Source of the DNA: Okapia johnstoni
Lineage: Eukaryota; Chordata; Mammalia; Artiodactyla; Giraffidae
Direction: 5' to 3'
Assembly (NCBI GenBank): GCA_024291935.2
Contig: JAGTYA010000025.1
Span: forward strand, 7,709,501-7,773,500
DNA length: 64,000 bases
In this document: positions 33,326 to 43,499 of the stretch, piece after piece
How the letters are laid out: each line of letters starts with the position of its first letter
How positions within the stretch are numbered: position 1 is the stretch's first letter
Program-made: the position numbers and the translations under genes
The notes under the pieces: model-generated
What the model saw: the letters and a program-made list of their open reading frames with translations, nothing else
Told to the model about the DNA's origin: nothing
The model's database searches: none

Positions 33326-36096
33326 TCGATACCCAGAAAAGACCTACACTCAGTACAGTCTGAAAATAAGTCCACACGTCATCCTGACACACTTCCGGCC
33401 CCTGAGGTCCTGGAGCAATGTCCTAGGGGTTGTGAATGGAGGTTCACAGCCCCTGCCTTCCACACCTCCCAGAGCTCACAGGCATCCCAGTGAGCCACCT
33501 GTGGGTGTGACCAGGGGGTGACGTGAGTCAATCAACCCAAGAAACAGCTCAACTCCCTCCCCACAGGGAAGTGATTCCCTCACTCAGATTCACACAGCTC
33601 CAGTCCTGCTTGACAAGGGAAGGGGCGAACGGACCCCTCGTTCTCAAGCTCTCTCCTTAAACTACAGACACTCTGTGGTCAGAATAGGACTAAGAGTCTG
33701 TCCACTATCAATCCTCAACCGCACAAACGCCAAACACGTGCACGCCAGGATTCGTCTTCATCCCCAGGTGGGCAGGGACATGCGGTGTGAGGGGTCCTGG
33801 GAACAAGACGGAGCACCCCACGGAGGAGCACAGCAGGGTCGCCGGTCCCTGCGTCCGGTTCCGGCTGGTGATTGGGGGTTTTCAGGAGCTTGAGGCACGA
33901 GGCACCTCCCGCCGGAGGACGCAGAGCGCGGGGGCTCCTCTGACTGAGCCCTCCACCCCCGGTTTTCTGAACCACTGCTTCCCCAGCACCTGACACAGTG
34001 CCCGGCACCCGGTAGGTGAATGATCTGTCGAAAGAACCAACAAGAAGGAAGAACTCTAGAACCTAAGCTGGGCACAGGAAAGCAAGGAGGAGTGGGACAC
34101 CCCAAATTCTGGGTGCAGTCTAGGGGTGTCCAGGGTAGAGAGCGTGGACAGCTGGGCAGCTCTGCAGAACCAGGCCTCTAACCAGGGCTAGCGGGATGGG
34201 TGACATCCCGGCCTCCCAGGGAAGTGCTCACTGCCACTACCCCGGTGACAGGAACCCCAGGCCTGGGGAGGGAATCAGACCCTAAGGAAGGCGGGGTGCT
34301 GGGACTAACCAAAGCAGGGAAGGGCTGTAGGCGGTTGACCAGGGCCACCTCCAGATGCAGCCAGCAGTGGTGCCCCTCCCTTAAAGGAGACGGAAGGTGG
34401 AAGCTGAGGGGGTGGGGAGCCCCAATTTCCTGAGCTCTCGGAACCTCACGCTGGTCTCCCGGCACAAGAGAGCACCAAACCCAGAGCCAGAACCGCCAGG
34501 GTCCTCTGCTCGGACCCACCATCACGAGGTGGTGATCTAGGAAGTCTATCTCCCGGCGTTGGCCTCCTCATCTGCAAAAGGGGTAGATGGAAGCTCCCCT
34601 GCCCTGCACAGGCCCGGCAGGCACCGCAACCCACCACCACAAGGCGCCCACAAAGCGGGGGTGACAGCCACCACGCCGCCTAAGGATGAAGCTTCCTCTG
34701 CTCCCACGAGGAGAAGCGGGCCTGTCCAGGCTAGACGCCGCCCCAACCAGCCCCAAAGAACCTCAAACAGAAACCACATCCATAAAAAAGAAGCGGGAGC
34801 AAAGGTCGTTTTATGGCCGGTTGGCCCTTTCCTGCAGCTGAAGGAGGCTGTCCTGCGGAGCCTCTCTGAAAGGAGAGGCCGGTGGATCCCCCCCCGCATC
34901 TCAGTAATTCAAGCCGGAGGGGGACCTGGGTAGGAATCGGCACACACCTTTTCTTTAACTATTCAAAGACGATCATAACATGCACTCGGTTAAATTCAGC
35001 ATTCTCACCCTACAAGCTGTCAAATACTCAAAGCACACAGACTACTCACGCGCGCATGCATTATCTAAATGAAATAAAAGCAGGTCCTGCAGCCAGCATT
35101 ACAGAGTCCAGGACTTACTCTGCAGCCGGCTGCAAGATGCGCCACGTCTGCCCAAACCCCCAATCCCGGGCCTCCCCTCCCCTCTCCCGGCCGCCTGCAC
35201 CCCACTTCATAAACACACTCTTCTCTCTTCCACCTCTAACAGTATCTGAGTCAGCCCTAAAGTTCTCAGGTTCTGGACAGTTCCTCTTTCCCCCTTCTCC
35301 CCTCGCCCCTACCCAGCCACTTTCATTTGCAATCTCAAAAAGAGTTGCATATTTTATATACTAAATGATGGTGATGATGAGTTAGGGTTGTTTCCGCTGA
35401 GCTCATGAGTTTCCTTTGGTTTTTCTTACTGAAGGGATGTGGAGAGTGAATGAGAGCTGCACCTCCAGAGCAAAAAAAAATGAAAAAAAAAAAAAAAAAG
35501 AGAGAGAGACAGACAGACAGGAAGTGGAGCATGCTGGAGATATTTTTCATCACAACAACAGGTATGAAGGCTATCTCGTTTGGCTCATTTTCCTGACGTG
35601 TGAATGAACAGCAGCAGCAACAACAGTGAGAGGCCTCAAGTGCCCGTTCTACATTTCTCTGGGGAGAACACTGGGGCTCCCTGGAAAAAATCTAGCTCTT
35701 CTCTCCAAAAAAAAAAAATGAAAAAAACTAAAATTCCTACTTGTGTCTACTTCCAGGGGAGGCTAGTTACCAGAGGGTTAAGCTGCATAACCACTTTACC
35801 CATGAGAATTTCAGATATAAGCCTATTACTTCTGAAAGCCTCTCAGTGTTCTGTGACACTCTGGTTACTCAAGGATGGAAGGGGCAGGCTATCTGCGCTA
35901 ACAGTCCTGCGCCCTGGGCTGCCAAGAAGAGAAATACTGCGACGCTCGTGGCAGCAATGCCGATTTGCACTGCATCGATGTAGATGCTACCTCCTGCTCT
36001 CTCTCTTCCCCATGTCCCCGGCAGAACAAGTTTTAAAAAGATAAAGGGAAACATGAGAAAGCATACCGCTGCACCTGCACACTTGGTGGTGTCCAC
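33326..36096. other. Single-copy DNA, G+C-rich at 33.7-34.9 kb
   Basis: About 2.8 kb. Long frames on both strands at 33715-34943 have no domain signature and reflect high G+C. An L2-like end lies at about 33985-34025 ('cagtgcccggcacccggtag') and a MIR-like snippet at 34555-34585. A/G-rich simple sequence occupies 35468-35520. No gene is supported. Confidence 0.45.
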
Positions 36097-36105
36097 TCCA
36101 CAGCA

Positions 36106-36309
36106 CTGGAAAAGACCCTGACACTGGGAAAGACCGAGGGCAGGAGGAGAAGGGGGCGACAGAGGATGAGATGGTCGGATGGCATCACGGACTCAAGGGA
36201 CAAGAGTTTGAGCAAACTCCGGGAGATGGTGAAGGACAGGGAAGCCTGGCATGCTGCAGTCCACGAGGTCACCAAGAGTCGGACACGACTGAGTGGCTGA
36301 ACAACAACC
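36106..36309 (+). mobile_element. BovB LINE 3' tail with target duplication
   Basis: Short sense BovB end, from 'ctggaaaagaccctgacact' to 'actgagtggctgaacaacaa', flanked by CCACAGCA at 36098-36105 and 36310-36317. Heavily 5'-truncated. Confidence 0.93.
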
Positions 36310-36317
36310 CCACAGCA

Positions 36318-37219
36318 ACACCCGAACGCCTTACTTTCTTTGCAGACCCGCTGAAGGTACAAGTCCTCAGGGCACAGGCTAAACCACTTCTCGTGTGACT
36401 TGCAACCACCAGGAAAGGTAACCCACACATCTTCCTCTGGAGAGATGACACGCACAGAAGCCTTCTTCCTCTTATTGAAGCGAGCCTTCCAGTCACCCTC
36501 TGCCAGAGCACTGCAGTGCATTTGCTGTTTCAATGTCATGATTAATGAAAGAATCAGCTGCCAGCTTTAATAGACTGAGGAGGCCACAGAGGAAAAAGAA
36601 CAGATGAACTCTTTCTGGACCTTTCCTCTTGTTCATCTGGCACGTGGCCCACTCTTCTTCACGAAAGAGAGAAATCATACCATCAGTTCTCACTCATAAA
36701 TGCACTGAATGCAAAGAACAGAGCGTCTGAACAAGCTGCCCAAGAGGCACTTATAAAAGGTTTAAATGCCTATAGTGTACACTTAGGACATGAATGTGAA
36801 AATATTTTGAAGACCCAAAAAGTGCTATTTGGCTGTTTCTAGAAGACACTACACAAAATGTACCACCCAGAATCCTATTATTATTATTGCCTCGAGTAAG
36901 ACAACGACGAAAGAGGGTTGGCTGAGCCCCGGAGGCAGAGATGCCTACCAACGCGCTCCACACACCTGACTCCTACCACCGAGCCTCAGATACAACTTCA
37001 TCCTGCCCAGCATCAGGAAAGAGGTGAAAATCTACAAGTGAAACCCACCCAGATACAACTGTCATGACTGCAGGTACTGTGTGCTTGTCTTCAGAACCCT
37101 AGATATACAGATACACAGGAAGCAAGACACCCAGAAAACAGTATGGACAGGACTTCACGTTAACCCAGGCACCACTTCACTGGCCTTGCAGAGGATGGGT
37201 CCAAAGATGAAGCTCATAC
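36318..37219. other. Single-copy DNA
   Basis: No gene or repeat recognised. Confidence 0.4.
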
Positions 37220-37430
37220 GGTCCCTGTCCTTGAAGAGCTCATAACTAGGGACAGACCACGAGAACTACAGACAAAAGTAGAAGGCAGAAGAGGGGAAAA
37301 ACGTATTTTCTGAAGAGACTCAGGTGCGAGCTTCATAAATAAAGTGGCATTTGTCTGGACCCTTAAAAGAACAGAATTCCAAAGCAGGGCTGAAGGGACA
37401 AGACCTTCCAAACACAGTTCTTCACTAGAT
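37220..37430 (+). repeat. Unassigned ancient mammalian repeat
   Basis: 'cggtccctgtccttgaagag', 'agtggcatttgtctggaccc' and 'aattccaaagcagggctgaa' share the order of an old, widespread mammalian repeat that also appears at 51.9-54.2 kb. I cannot name the family with certainty. Confidence 0.4.
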
Positions 37431-37544
37431 ACACACAAAATACTTGATGTAACTCATCGATTATTCCAGAGGCATATGAAGTTAACTTTGATTATTGTGG
37501 ACAAGGTGACTGAAGTGATAAAAAATACTTCACATGTGCAATCC

Positions 37545-37680
37545 TGGTAGCCAGGACTTTGTCAGAAGCAGGTTCCAATCTTGGTTCTGCTAGGAACTAC
37601 CTCTGTGAACTGAGGAATGTAACTTAACCCCTCAGGTCTAGTTCTCCGTCTCTGAAAAAGGGGGGTGATGACAGCACCCC
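37545..37680 (+). repeat. MIR SINE
   Basis: 'tggtagccaggactttgtca', 'tgtaacttaacccctcaggt' and 'ctgaaaaaggggggtgatga' follow the sense MIR consensus. Confidence 0.75.
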
Positions 37681-38075
37681 CAAAAGGCAGCTCCTCCCAC
37701 AGATGCCAGCACCCTTAGCAGGGCACTAAACACAGCCTGCTCTGGTCACACATGGCTTTACCTCCCCTGCAGACCAAGAGTTTCCTGGGGTCCCCTGCTT
37801 AATCTCAAACACTTGGCACAGTGCTCCTACTAGCAGACATCCCATAAATGCCATATTCTCCTTCCTCTACTGAATTTCTATTTACTATGAAAGTATGTTC
37901 CTTTGTTCTTCAAATTGTGATGGACGCCGCTTTCAAAACATGAGTTTTACCTGGCTCAGGTGAGCATGTCTCTATCCCATTAGGATTTTTTGTTTGATTA
38001 ATGTTACAGGTTTAAAATATTTATGTGGTGGTGGTTTAGTCGCTCGGTCATGTCTGTTCAGATACTGAGCAAGAA

Positions 38076-38287
38076 GGGCTTCCCCGTTGGCTCAGTGGTA
38101 AAGAATCTGTCTGCCAATGCAGGAGGCGTGGGTCCCATCCCTGGGTTTGGAAGATCCCCTGCAGGAGGAAATGCTACCCACTCCAATATTCTTGCCTGGG
38201 AGGTCCCATGACACAGGAGTCTGGTGGGCTACAGTCTGTGGGGTCACAAAGAGTCAGACACGACTGAGCACGCACGCACTAAGTGAG
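38076..38287 (+). mobile_element. Bov-tA SINE
   Basis: 'gggcttccccgttggctcag', 'ggaagatcccctgcaggagg' and 'agtcagacacgactgagcac'. It is preceded at 38027-38056 by a short reversed tail fragment ('ttagtcgctcggtcatgtct') from another copy. Confidence 0.92.
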
Positions 38288-38387
38288 AAGGACCTGAGCA
38301 CACTGATCTCACAGCATCAATTCCTGCCAGACTGGAAGAGAGGGACCCTCGGGATGGAGGCTGGGAACAAAGTGTTCTAAAGCAGCT

Positions 38388-38530
38388 GCCTTCAATCTTT
38401 CCCAGCATAAGGGTCTTTTCCAATGAGTCAGTTCTTCGCATCAGGTGGCCAAAGTATTGGAGTTTCAGCATCAGTCCTTCCAATGAATGTTCAGGACTGA
38501 TTTCCTTTAGGATTGACTGGTTCGATCTTG
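38388..38530 (-). mobile_element. BovB LINE internal fragment, reversed
   Basis: 'tctttcccagcataagggtc', 'gcatcaggtggccaaagtat' and 'ttaggattgactggttcgat': a reversed BovB piece lacking the 3' terminus. It is complementary to the sense copy at about 39160-39300. Confidence 0.88.
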
Positions 38531-38544
38531 CAGTATAGCTGTGA

Positions 38545-38905
38545 CTATAAGACAAAGGTCAGTATAGTCAAAGCTATAGACTACACGGACCTTGGCAGAC
38601 AGAAGAGTTGGACACAACTGAGTGACAGACACCTTCACTTTTTTCACTTTCACAGTCAAAGCTATGGTTTTTCTAGCAGTCATGTACAGATGTGAGAGCT
38701 GATGCTGGGACCCTGATGCTTGGCAAGACCAAGGGCAGAAGGAGAAGAGGATGACAGAGGATGAGATGGTTCGATGGCATCATCAATTCAATGGACGTGA
38801 GTTTGAGCAAATTCCCAGCGAGAGTGAAGGACCAGAAAGCCTGGCATGCTTCAGTCCATGGGGTCACAAAGAGACGTGACTCTGCGACTGAACAACAACA
38901 AAAGA
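38545..38905 (+). mobile_element. Rearranged BovB/Bov-tA mosaic
   Basis: Sense BovB text ('gtatagtcaaagctatagac') is followed by a Bov-tA-like tail ('gagttggacacaactgagtg'). BovB text then starts again ('agtcaaagctatggtttttc') and jumps at 38700 to the terminal part ('aagaccaagggcagaaggag'), ending 'gcgactgaacaacaacaaaa'. At least one deletion and one duplication are needed to explain the order. Confidence 0.8.
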
Positions 38906-39008
38906 AAACACACCAGAGAAATCACACTACAAAGAATTTGAAATTTATGAACCAACATTTCTATATGAGACTTAAAAAAAAAAAAAAAAAAAGGTATAAC
39001 CTCTGAAT

Positions 39009-39465
39009 GACACAGGTCCATCTAGTCAAAACTATGGTTTTTCCAGTAGTCATGTATGGACGTGAGAGTTGGACTATAAAGAAAGCTGAGTGCTGAAGAA
39101 TTGGTGCTTTTGAACTGTGGTGTTGGAGAAGACTCTTGAGAGTCCCTTGGACTGCAAGGAGAGCCAACCAGTCCATCCTAAAGGAGATCAGTCCTGAGTG
39201 TTCATTGGAAGGACTGATGTTGAAGCTGAAGCTCCAATACTTTGGCCACCTGATGCGAAGAGCTGACTCTTGGAAAAGACCCTGATGCTGGGAAAGACTG
39301 ATGGTGGGAGGAGAGGGGACAACAGAGAATGAGATGGTTGGATGGCATCATCGACTTGATGGACATGAGTGTGAGCAAGCTCTGGGAGTTGGTGATGGAC
39401 AGGGAAGCCTGGCGTGCTGCAGTCCATGGGGTCACAGAGTCAGACATGACTGAAGTGAAGCGAAT
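39009..39465 (+). mobile_element. BovB LINE 3' end
   Basis: Runs 'ccatctagtcaaaactatgg', 'gtgagagttggactataaag', 'ggccacctgatgcgaagagc' and 'cacagagtcagacatgactg'. A 22-base A tract (about 38972-38992) precedes it. Stop codons interrupt the frame. Confidence 0.93.
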
Positions 39466-39589
39466 CTCTTTGAAATAAGAGCTTAAGGAGAACACAGTAA
39501 GACAACAAGGGGAGGTAAATAGAGCTGGACAACGTTCATGGAAGAAATAGAAAAGAGAAATTAGGTTAAGAAATGGATACCATGCTAAA

Positions 39590-39812
39590 GGGGCCTCCCA
39601 GGTGGCGCTAGTGCTAAAGAATCTGCCTGCCAGTTCAGGAGGCATAAAAGATGTGGGTTTGATTCCTGGGTTGGGAAGATCCCCTGGAGGAGGGCATGGC
39701 AACCCACTCCAGTATTCTTGCCTGGAGAATCCCATGGACAGAGGAGCCTGGCGGGCTACAGTCCACAGGGTCGCAAAGAGTCGGACACGACTGTAGCGAC
39801 TCAGCACGCAAG
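39590..39812 (+). mobile_element. Bov-tA SINE
   Basis: Complete, little diverged: 'ggggcctcccaggtggcgct', 'gaagatcccctggaggaggg' and 'agagtcggacacgactgtag'. ACCATGCTAAAG before and ACCATACTACAAG after form an imperfect target duplication. Confidence 0.95.
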
Positions 39813-42007
39813 CACCATACTACAAGACAATAAAAGAAACAGAGACATGGATGAAAACTCAATTCGGTCTTTGAAGGACAGGCTTCAGGAAACCATGGGG
39901 GTTGGTTCCAGGATGAGCGGTCACCTTGCCCATGTTTTCTGTGGACTTCCTGCAAAGAAGCCGAGGAGAGCTACCAGAAGACACGCTCTTCTCTGGTGAA
40001 CGTGGGGCAGCCATCCTGCTACTGGGAAGGAGGTCCGCCCAGGACAAGGCCACACACCAAGACAATCTCAGAGAAATGAACCCGGAACCTGCAAACACCA
40101 GGATCCTTCGACTCAAACTGCACCTGAAGCCCACCCGACCTTCACAACGTCCCCCTGTGGGACTTAAATCAATTCCTTTTGTCTTTAAACTCATCTTAAT
40201 TGAGTTTTCCATTATCTACATTGAAAGCACCTTCATAGATTTTTTTTTAAACTACTAAAATAGAAAAAGGAGTAGTTTTCATAATTTTAAAGTAACATAT
40301 ACCATGAAAACCAAAGAAAGACAGCTGAAAAGTTATTCAAAACAATAGAAGAATACAGCAAAATGACTTGTTATCAAGTTAACGTCTCAAAAATCCAACA
40401 TATAATTAACATTTTATGCGTGGTAGACACAATCTGGTGGCTAATTCAAAACACACTCCCAGACCCCTTCCTTCCTTATTCCCTCCACTGGAAGCAATGG
40501 GTGTATTAAAATATGTTCTCTGTGTAACAGAGGTTCTTGCAGCCAGGAGTAGTCATGTCCACAGACAGATCCGGCCAATGAGAGAAACAGAATCTGGGAA
40601 AGCTTTTGCTTTATTAAACAAATAAAGTCAGATATGGCGCAGGACATTGTTTCTCCCTTCACGGATTTAGTGTCTTAAATGCAAATGTGATGCCTGAAGA
40701 TAAAGCAGCCATTTTGTGTTCATGAGTGAAAAACATGAGACGGCTTCAAAGAAACTTACCTTAGAAAAACTAGGAACTTGAGATGGGAGGGATTTACTTC
40801 ACTGGCTGATTTTTTTTTTTTTAACATATTGTATAACAAAAGCTGGTAAATAAAGTTGGGTTTGGGGGGGGTTGTTTTTTGTTTTTTTTTAATACAGAAG
40901 GAAAGGTTATTTGGGGCCACTGAAAGTATTTAGGAGGTTTTAAAGAGGGGACCAGTAAAGGTTGGGTAAGCAAAAGAGCAGAGGAAAAGGTGTTCAGGCA
41001 ATCAAAATGACATCAGCTGTGACTTTACTGAAGCAAAGGGTTCCAGGGAGACGAAAGTAACAGAAAATTTAACTGAAAAGATAGTGTCAGCCAGAGGTTG
41101 AGGACCAGGAATAAATTAGATGGAAATTAAGCTTGACTCTGCAGTAATGCACAGTAATGAAGAGTCCCATAAGTTCCTTTTGAGGAAAGGGAGGAAATAA
41201 TACAATAAAAACAGTGTTTGAAGGTCAGTCCAGGATATAAAATACGTTTGGAGAGAAAAAAGCAAAAGAAAAAGTAAAAATCACAACTAATTCATCCAAC
41301 TCAATTCTCAGGTTTCAAAATTAAATTAGAACTTGAAGCACATGATTAAAAAAAAAATCTGGACAGCTCTATTATTACACATTATTTCTTTACATATTAT
41401 TTCTGAGACCAGCAAAATGACAAACTTAATTTTTCAACGCTGAACCATAATGTAAGAGAATAAATTTGCTATTTCTTTTTCCATTTCATTTTAGGTATAA
41501 ATTCCATCCGAACAGCTTCAAAAGAATAGTAGTTGGACACAGACCATTCCCTCAAAGGGAGGCAGCCAGGGTCCAATTCACCCCTTCTGCACAGTGAAAT
41601 AATAAAGTGCACGTGATAAGGATCCTGCAGACCTGGTCTGGCTCCTAGTCTCAAGCCTAGGGTCCTGGGCAGTCACCTCCTCTTTCTGCAGCTCAGCACT
41701 CTCATCTACTAAATAAAGGAGTTAGACACTCTGCATCTAGTTTAACCTTGGGGCTGGCAGCAATGGCAGCTAAGAGAACCTGGAACCAGAGCGGGGGCCT
41801 GGCATTGAGTAACTGAGACTGTATGGTAACAGGCTACCCATGACACCTGAGCACACAGCAAGCTGATCACACTGCTTACAACTTCCTGAAAAGTTCACAA
41901 GTCCTACCCTTAGGAACTTGTACTACCCAACTTCATATTTACCTTGAACAAGGGAATCCTTAATAGCAAGAGTAACTATAAAATACACTATATACTATAT
42001 ATATATA
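39813..42007. other. Single-copy DNA with a MIR remnant
   Basis: No gene recognised. MIR-like sense text at about 41640-41745 ('ctgggcagtcacctcctctt', 'ctcatctactaaataaagga'). Homopolymers near 40860-40900. TA-rich just before the mariner. Confidence 0.45.
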
Positions 42008-42197
42008 TTCAGGTTGGTGCAAAATTCACTGCAGTTTTGCATTATTGAATTTGCCATTTTATATTGAAATACATTCTTAAATAGATGTGGTTATTTTATA
42101 CATAATTTTAATGCACATTACTTGCTTTTTTTTTTTTTTTTTTTTTTTTTGCTAATGACTCATTACTTGCAGTTTATATTTATTTTAGACTAGGGAA

Positions 42198-43337
42198 GTG
42201 ATATTACACAAAAAGCAAATTGGAGCAATTTTCTTATTTGACTTAAAATGGGTAATAAAGCAGCGGAGACAACTCGCATCATCAACAATGCACAGGGCCC
42301 GGGAACTGCTAATGAACGTGCAGTGCAGTGGTGTTTCAGGAAGTTCTACCAAGGAGAGAAGAGCCTTGAAGATGAGCAGCGCAGCGGCCGGTCATCCAAA
42401 GTTGACAACGACCAATCGAGAGCGGATCAAAGAAGCCGACTCTCTTCCAACTACACAAGAAGTTGCTGAAGAACTCGAGGTCGGCCATCCTATGGTCATT
42501 TGGCATCTGAAGCTACTTGGAAAGGTGAAAAAGCTCAGTAATTGGGTGCCTCATGAACTAAACACAAGTCCAAAACCTGTTGCTTTGAAGTGTTGTCCTT
42601 TTGAAGTCTTATTCTAGAAAACAGCAAACCATTTCTCGGTCGGACTGTGACACGTGGCAAGAAGTGGATTTTATACGACAACCAGTGACAACCAGCTCAG
42701 TGGCTGGACCAAGAAGTAGCTCCAAAGCACTTTCCAGAGCCAAACCTGCACCAGTAAAAGGTCATGGTCACTGTTTGGTGGTCTGCGGCCGGTCTGATCC
42801 ACTCCAGCTTTCTGAATCTCGGCAAAATCATTACATCTGAGAAGTGTGCTCAGCAAATTGATGAGATGCACTGAAAACTGCAATGTCTATAGTCGGCACC
42901 GATCAACAGAAAGGGCCCAATTCTCCTCCAGGACAACGCCTGACTGTGTGTCGCACAGCAGATGCTTCAAAAGTCAAACGAATTTGGCTGCAACGTTTCA
43001 CCTCATCCGCTATATTCACTTGTTGCTGTTGTTCAGTCACCTAGTCGTGTCTGACTCTTTGCGAACCCATGGACTCCAGCACGCCAGGCTTCCCTGTCCC
43101 TCACCATCTCCCAAAGTCTGCCCAAGTTCACCTGACCTCTCAGCAACCGACTACCACTTCTTTAAGCATCTTGACCACCTTTGGCAGGAAAAACGCTTCC
43201 ACAACCAGCAGGAGGCAGAAAATGCTTTCCAAGAGTTTGTCAAATACCGAAGCAGGCGTGTTTATGCTACAGAAATAAACAAACTTATTTCTCATTGGCA
43301 AAAATGTGTTGACTGTAATGATTCCTATTTTGATTAA
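42198..43337 (+). pseudogene. Mariner transposase pseudogene
   Basis: A mariner transposase is recognisable in pieces. The N-terminal helix-turn-helix region reads KQIGAIFLFD, then, after a frameshift near 42245, NKAAETTRIINNAQGPGTAN and VQWCFRKFYQGEKSLED. A return frameshift near 42415 gives ADSLPTTQEVAEELEV and the WVPHEL motif. The catalytic region keeps TCD before a frameshift, QDNA followed by a stop, and DYHFFKH. The C-terminus NAFQEF...CVDCNDSYFD ends at the stop at 43335-43337. The start codon has become GTG. Frameshifts, stops and a nested BovB piece exclude activity. Confidence 0.9.
43020..43126 (-). mobile_element. BovB LINE tail nested in the mariner
   Basis: About 107 bases of reversed BovB 3' end ('gttgttcagtcacctagtcg', 'tccctgtccctcaccatctc') interrupt the mariner transposase between its PYSP and DL residues. 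TTCAC repeats at 43015-43019 and 43127-43131 mark a 5-base target duplication. The insertion postdates the mariner. Confidence 0.85.
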
Positions 43338-43499
43338 TAAAGATGTATATGAGCCTAGTTATAACGATTTAAAATTCACAGTCCGAAACTATAATTATGT
43401 CTGCACCAATGTAATACATGTGGCTTTTGAAACAGTGTATTAGTAGTAGCTTAATATACAAGAGTAAAAATTCACCCAGAATACCACCATCTTAATGCA

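Larger units (their letters stand above)
42009..43414 (+). mobile_element. Hsmar1-like mariner transposon, nearly full length
   Basis: The left terminal inverted repeat begins CAGGTTGGTGCAAAATTCAC. The right end reads ATAATTATGTCTGCACCAAT, the diverged complement, matching the TTAGGTTGGTGCAAAAGTAA-type ends of cecropia-clade mariners. Removing the nested insertion leaves about 1.3 kb, the expected full length. A 25-base T tract (42126-42150) lies in the left untranslated part. It sits in TA-rich DNA, as mariners target TA. The transposase is broken. Confidence 0.9.

Noticed and set aside
33715..34943. Several frames of 60-124 codons in G+C-rich DNA
   Set aside because: Frames overlap on both strands and contain no recognisable domain.
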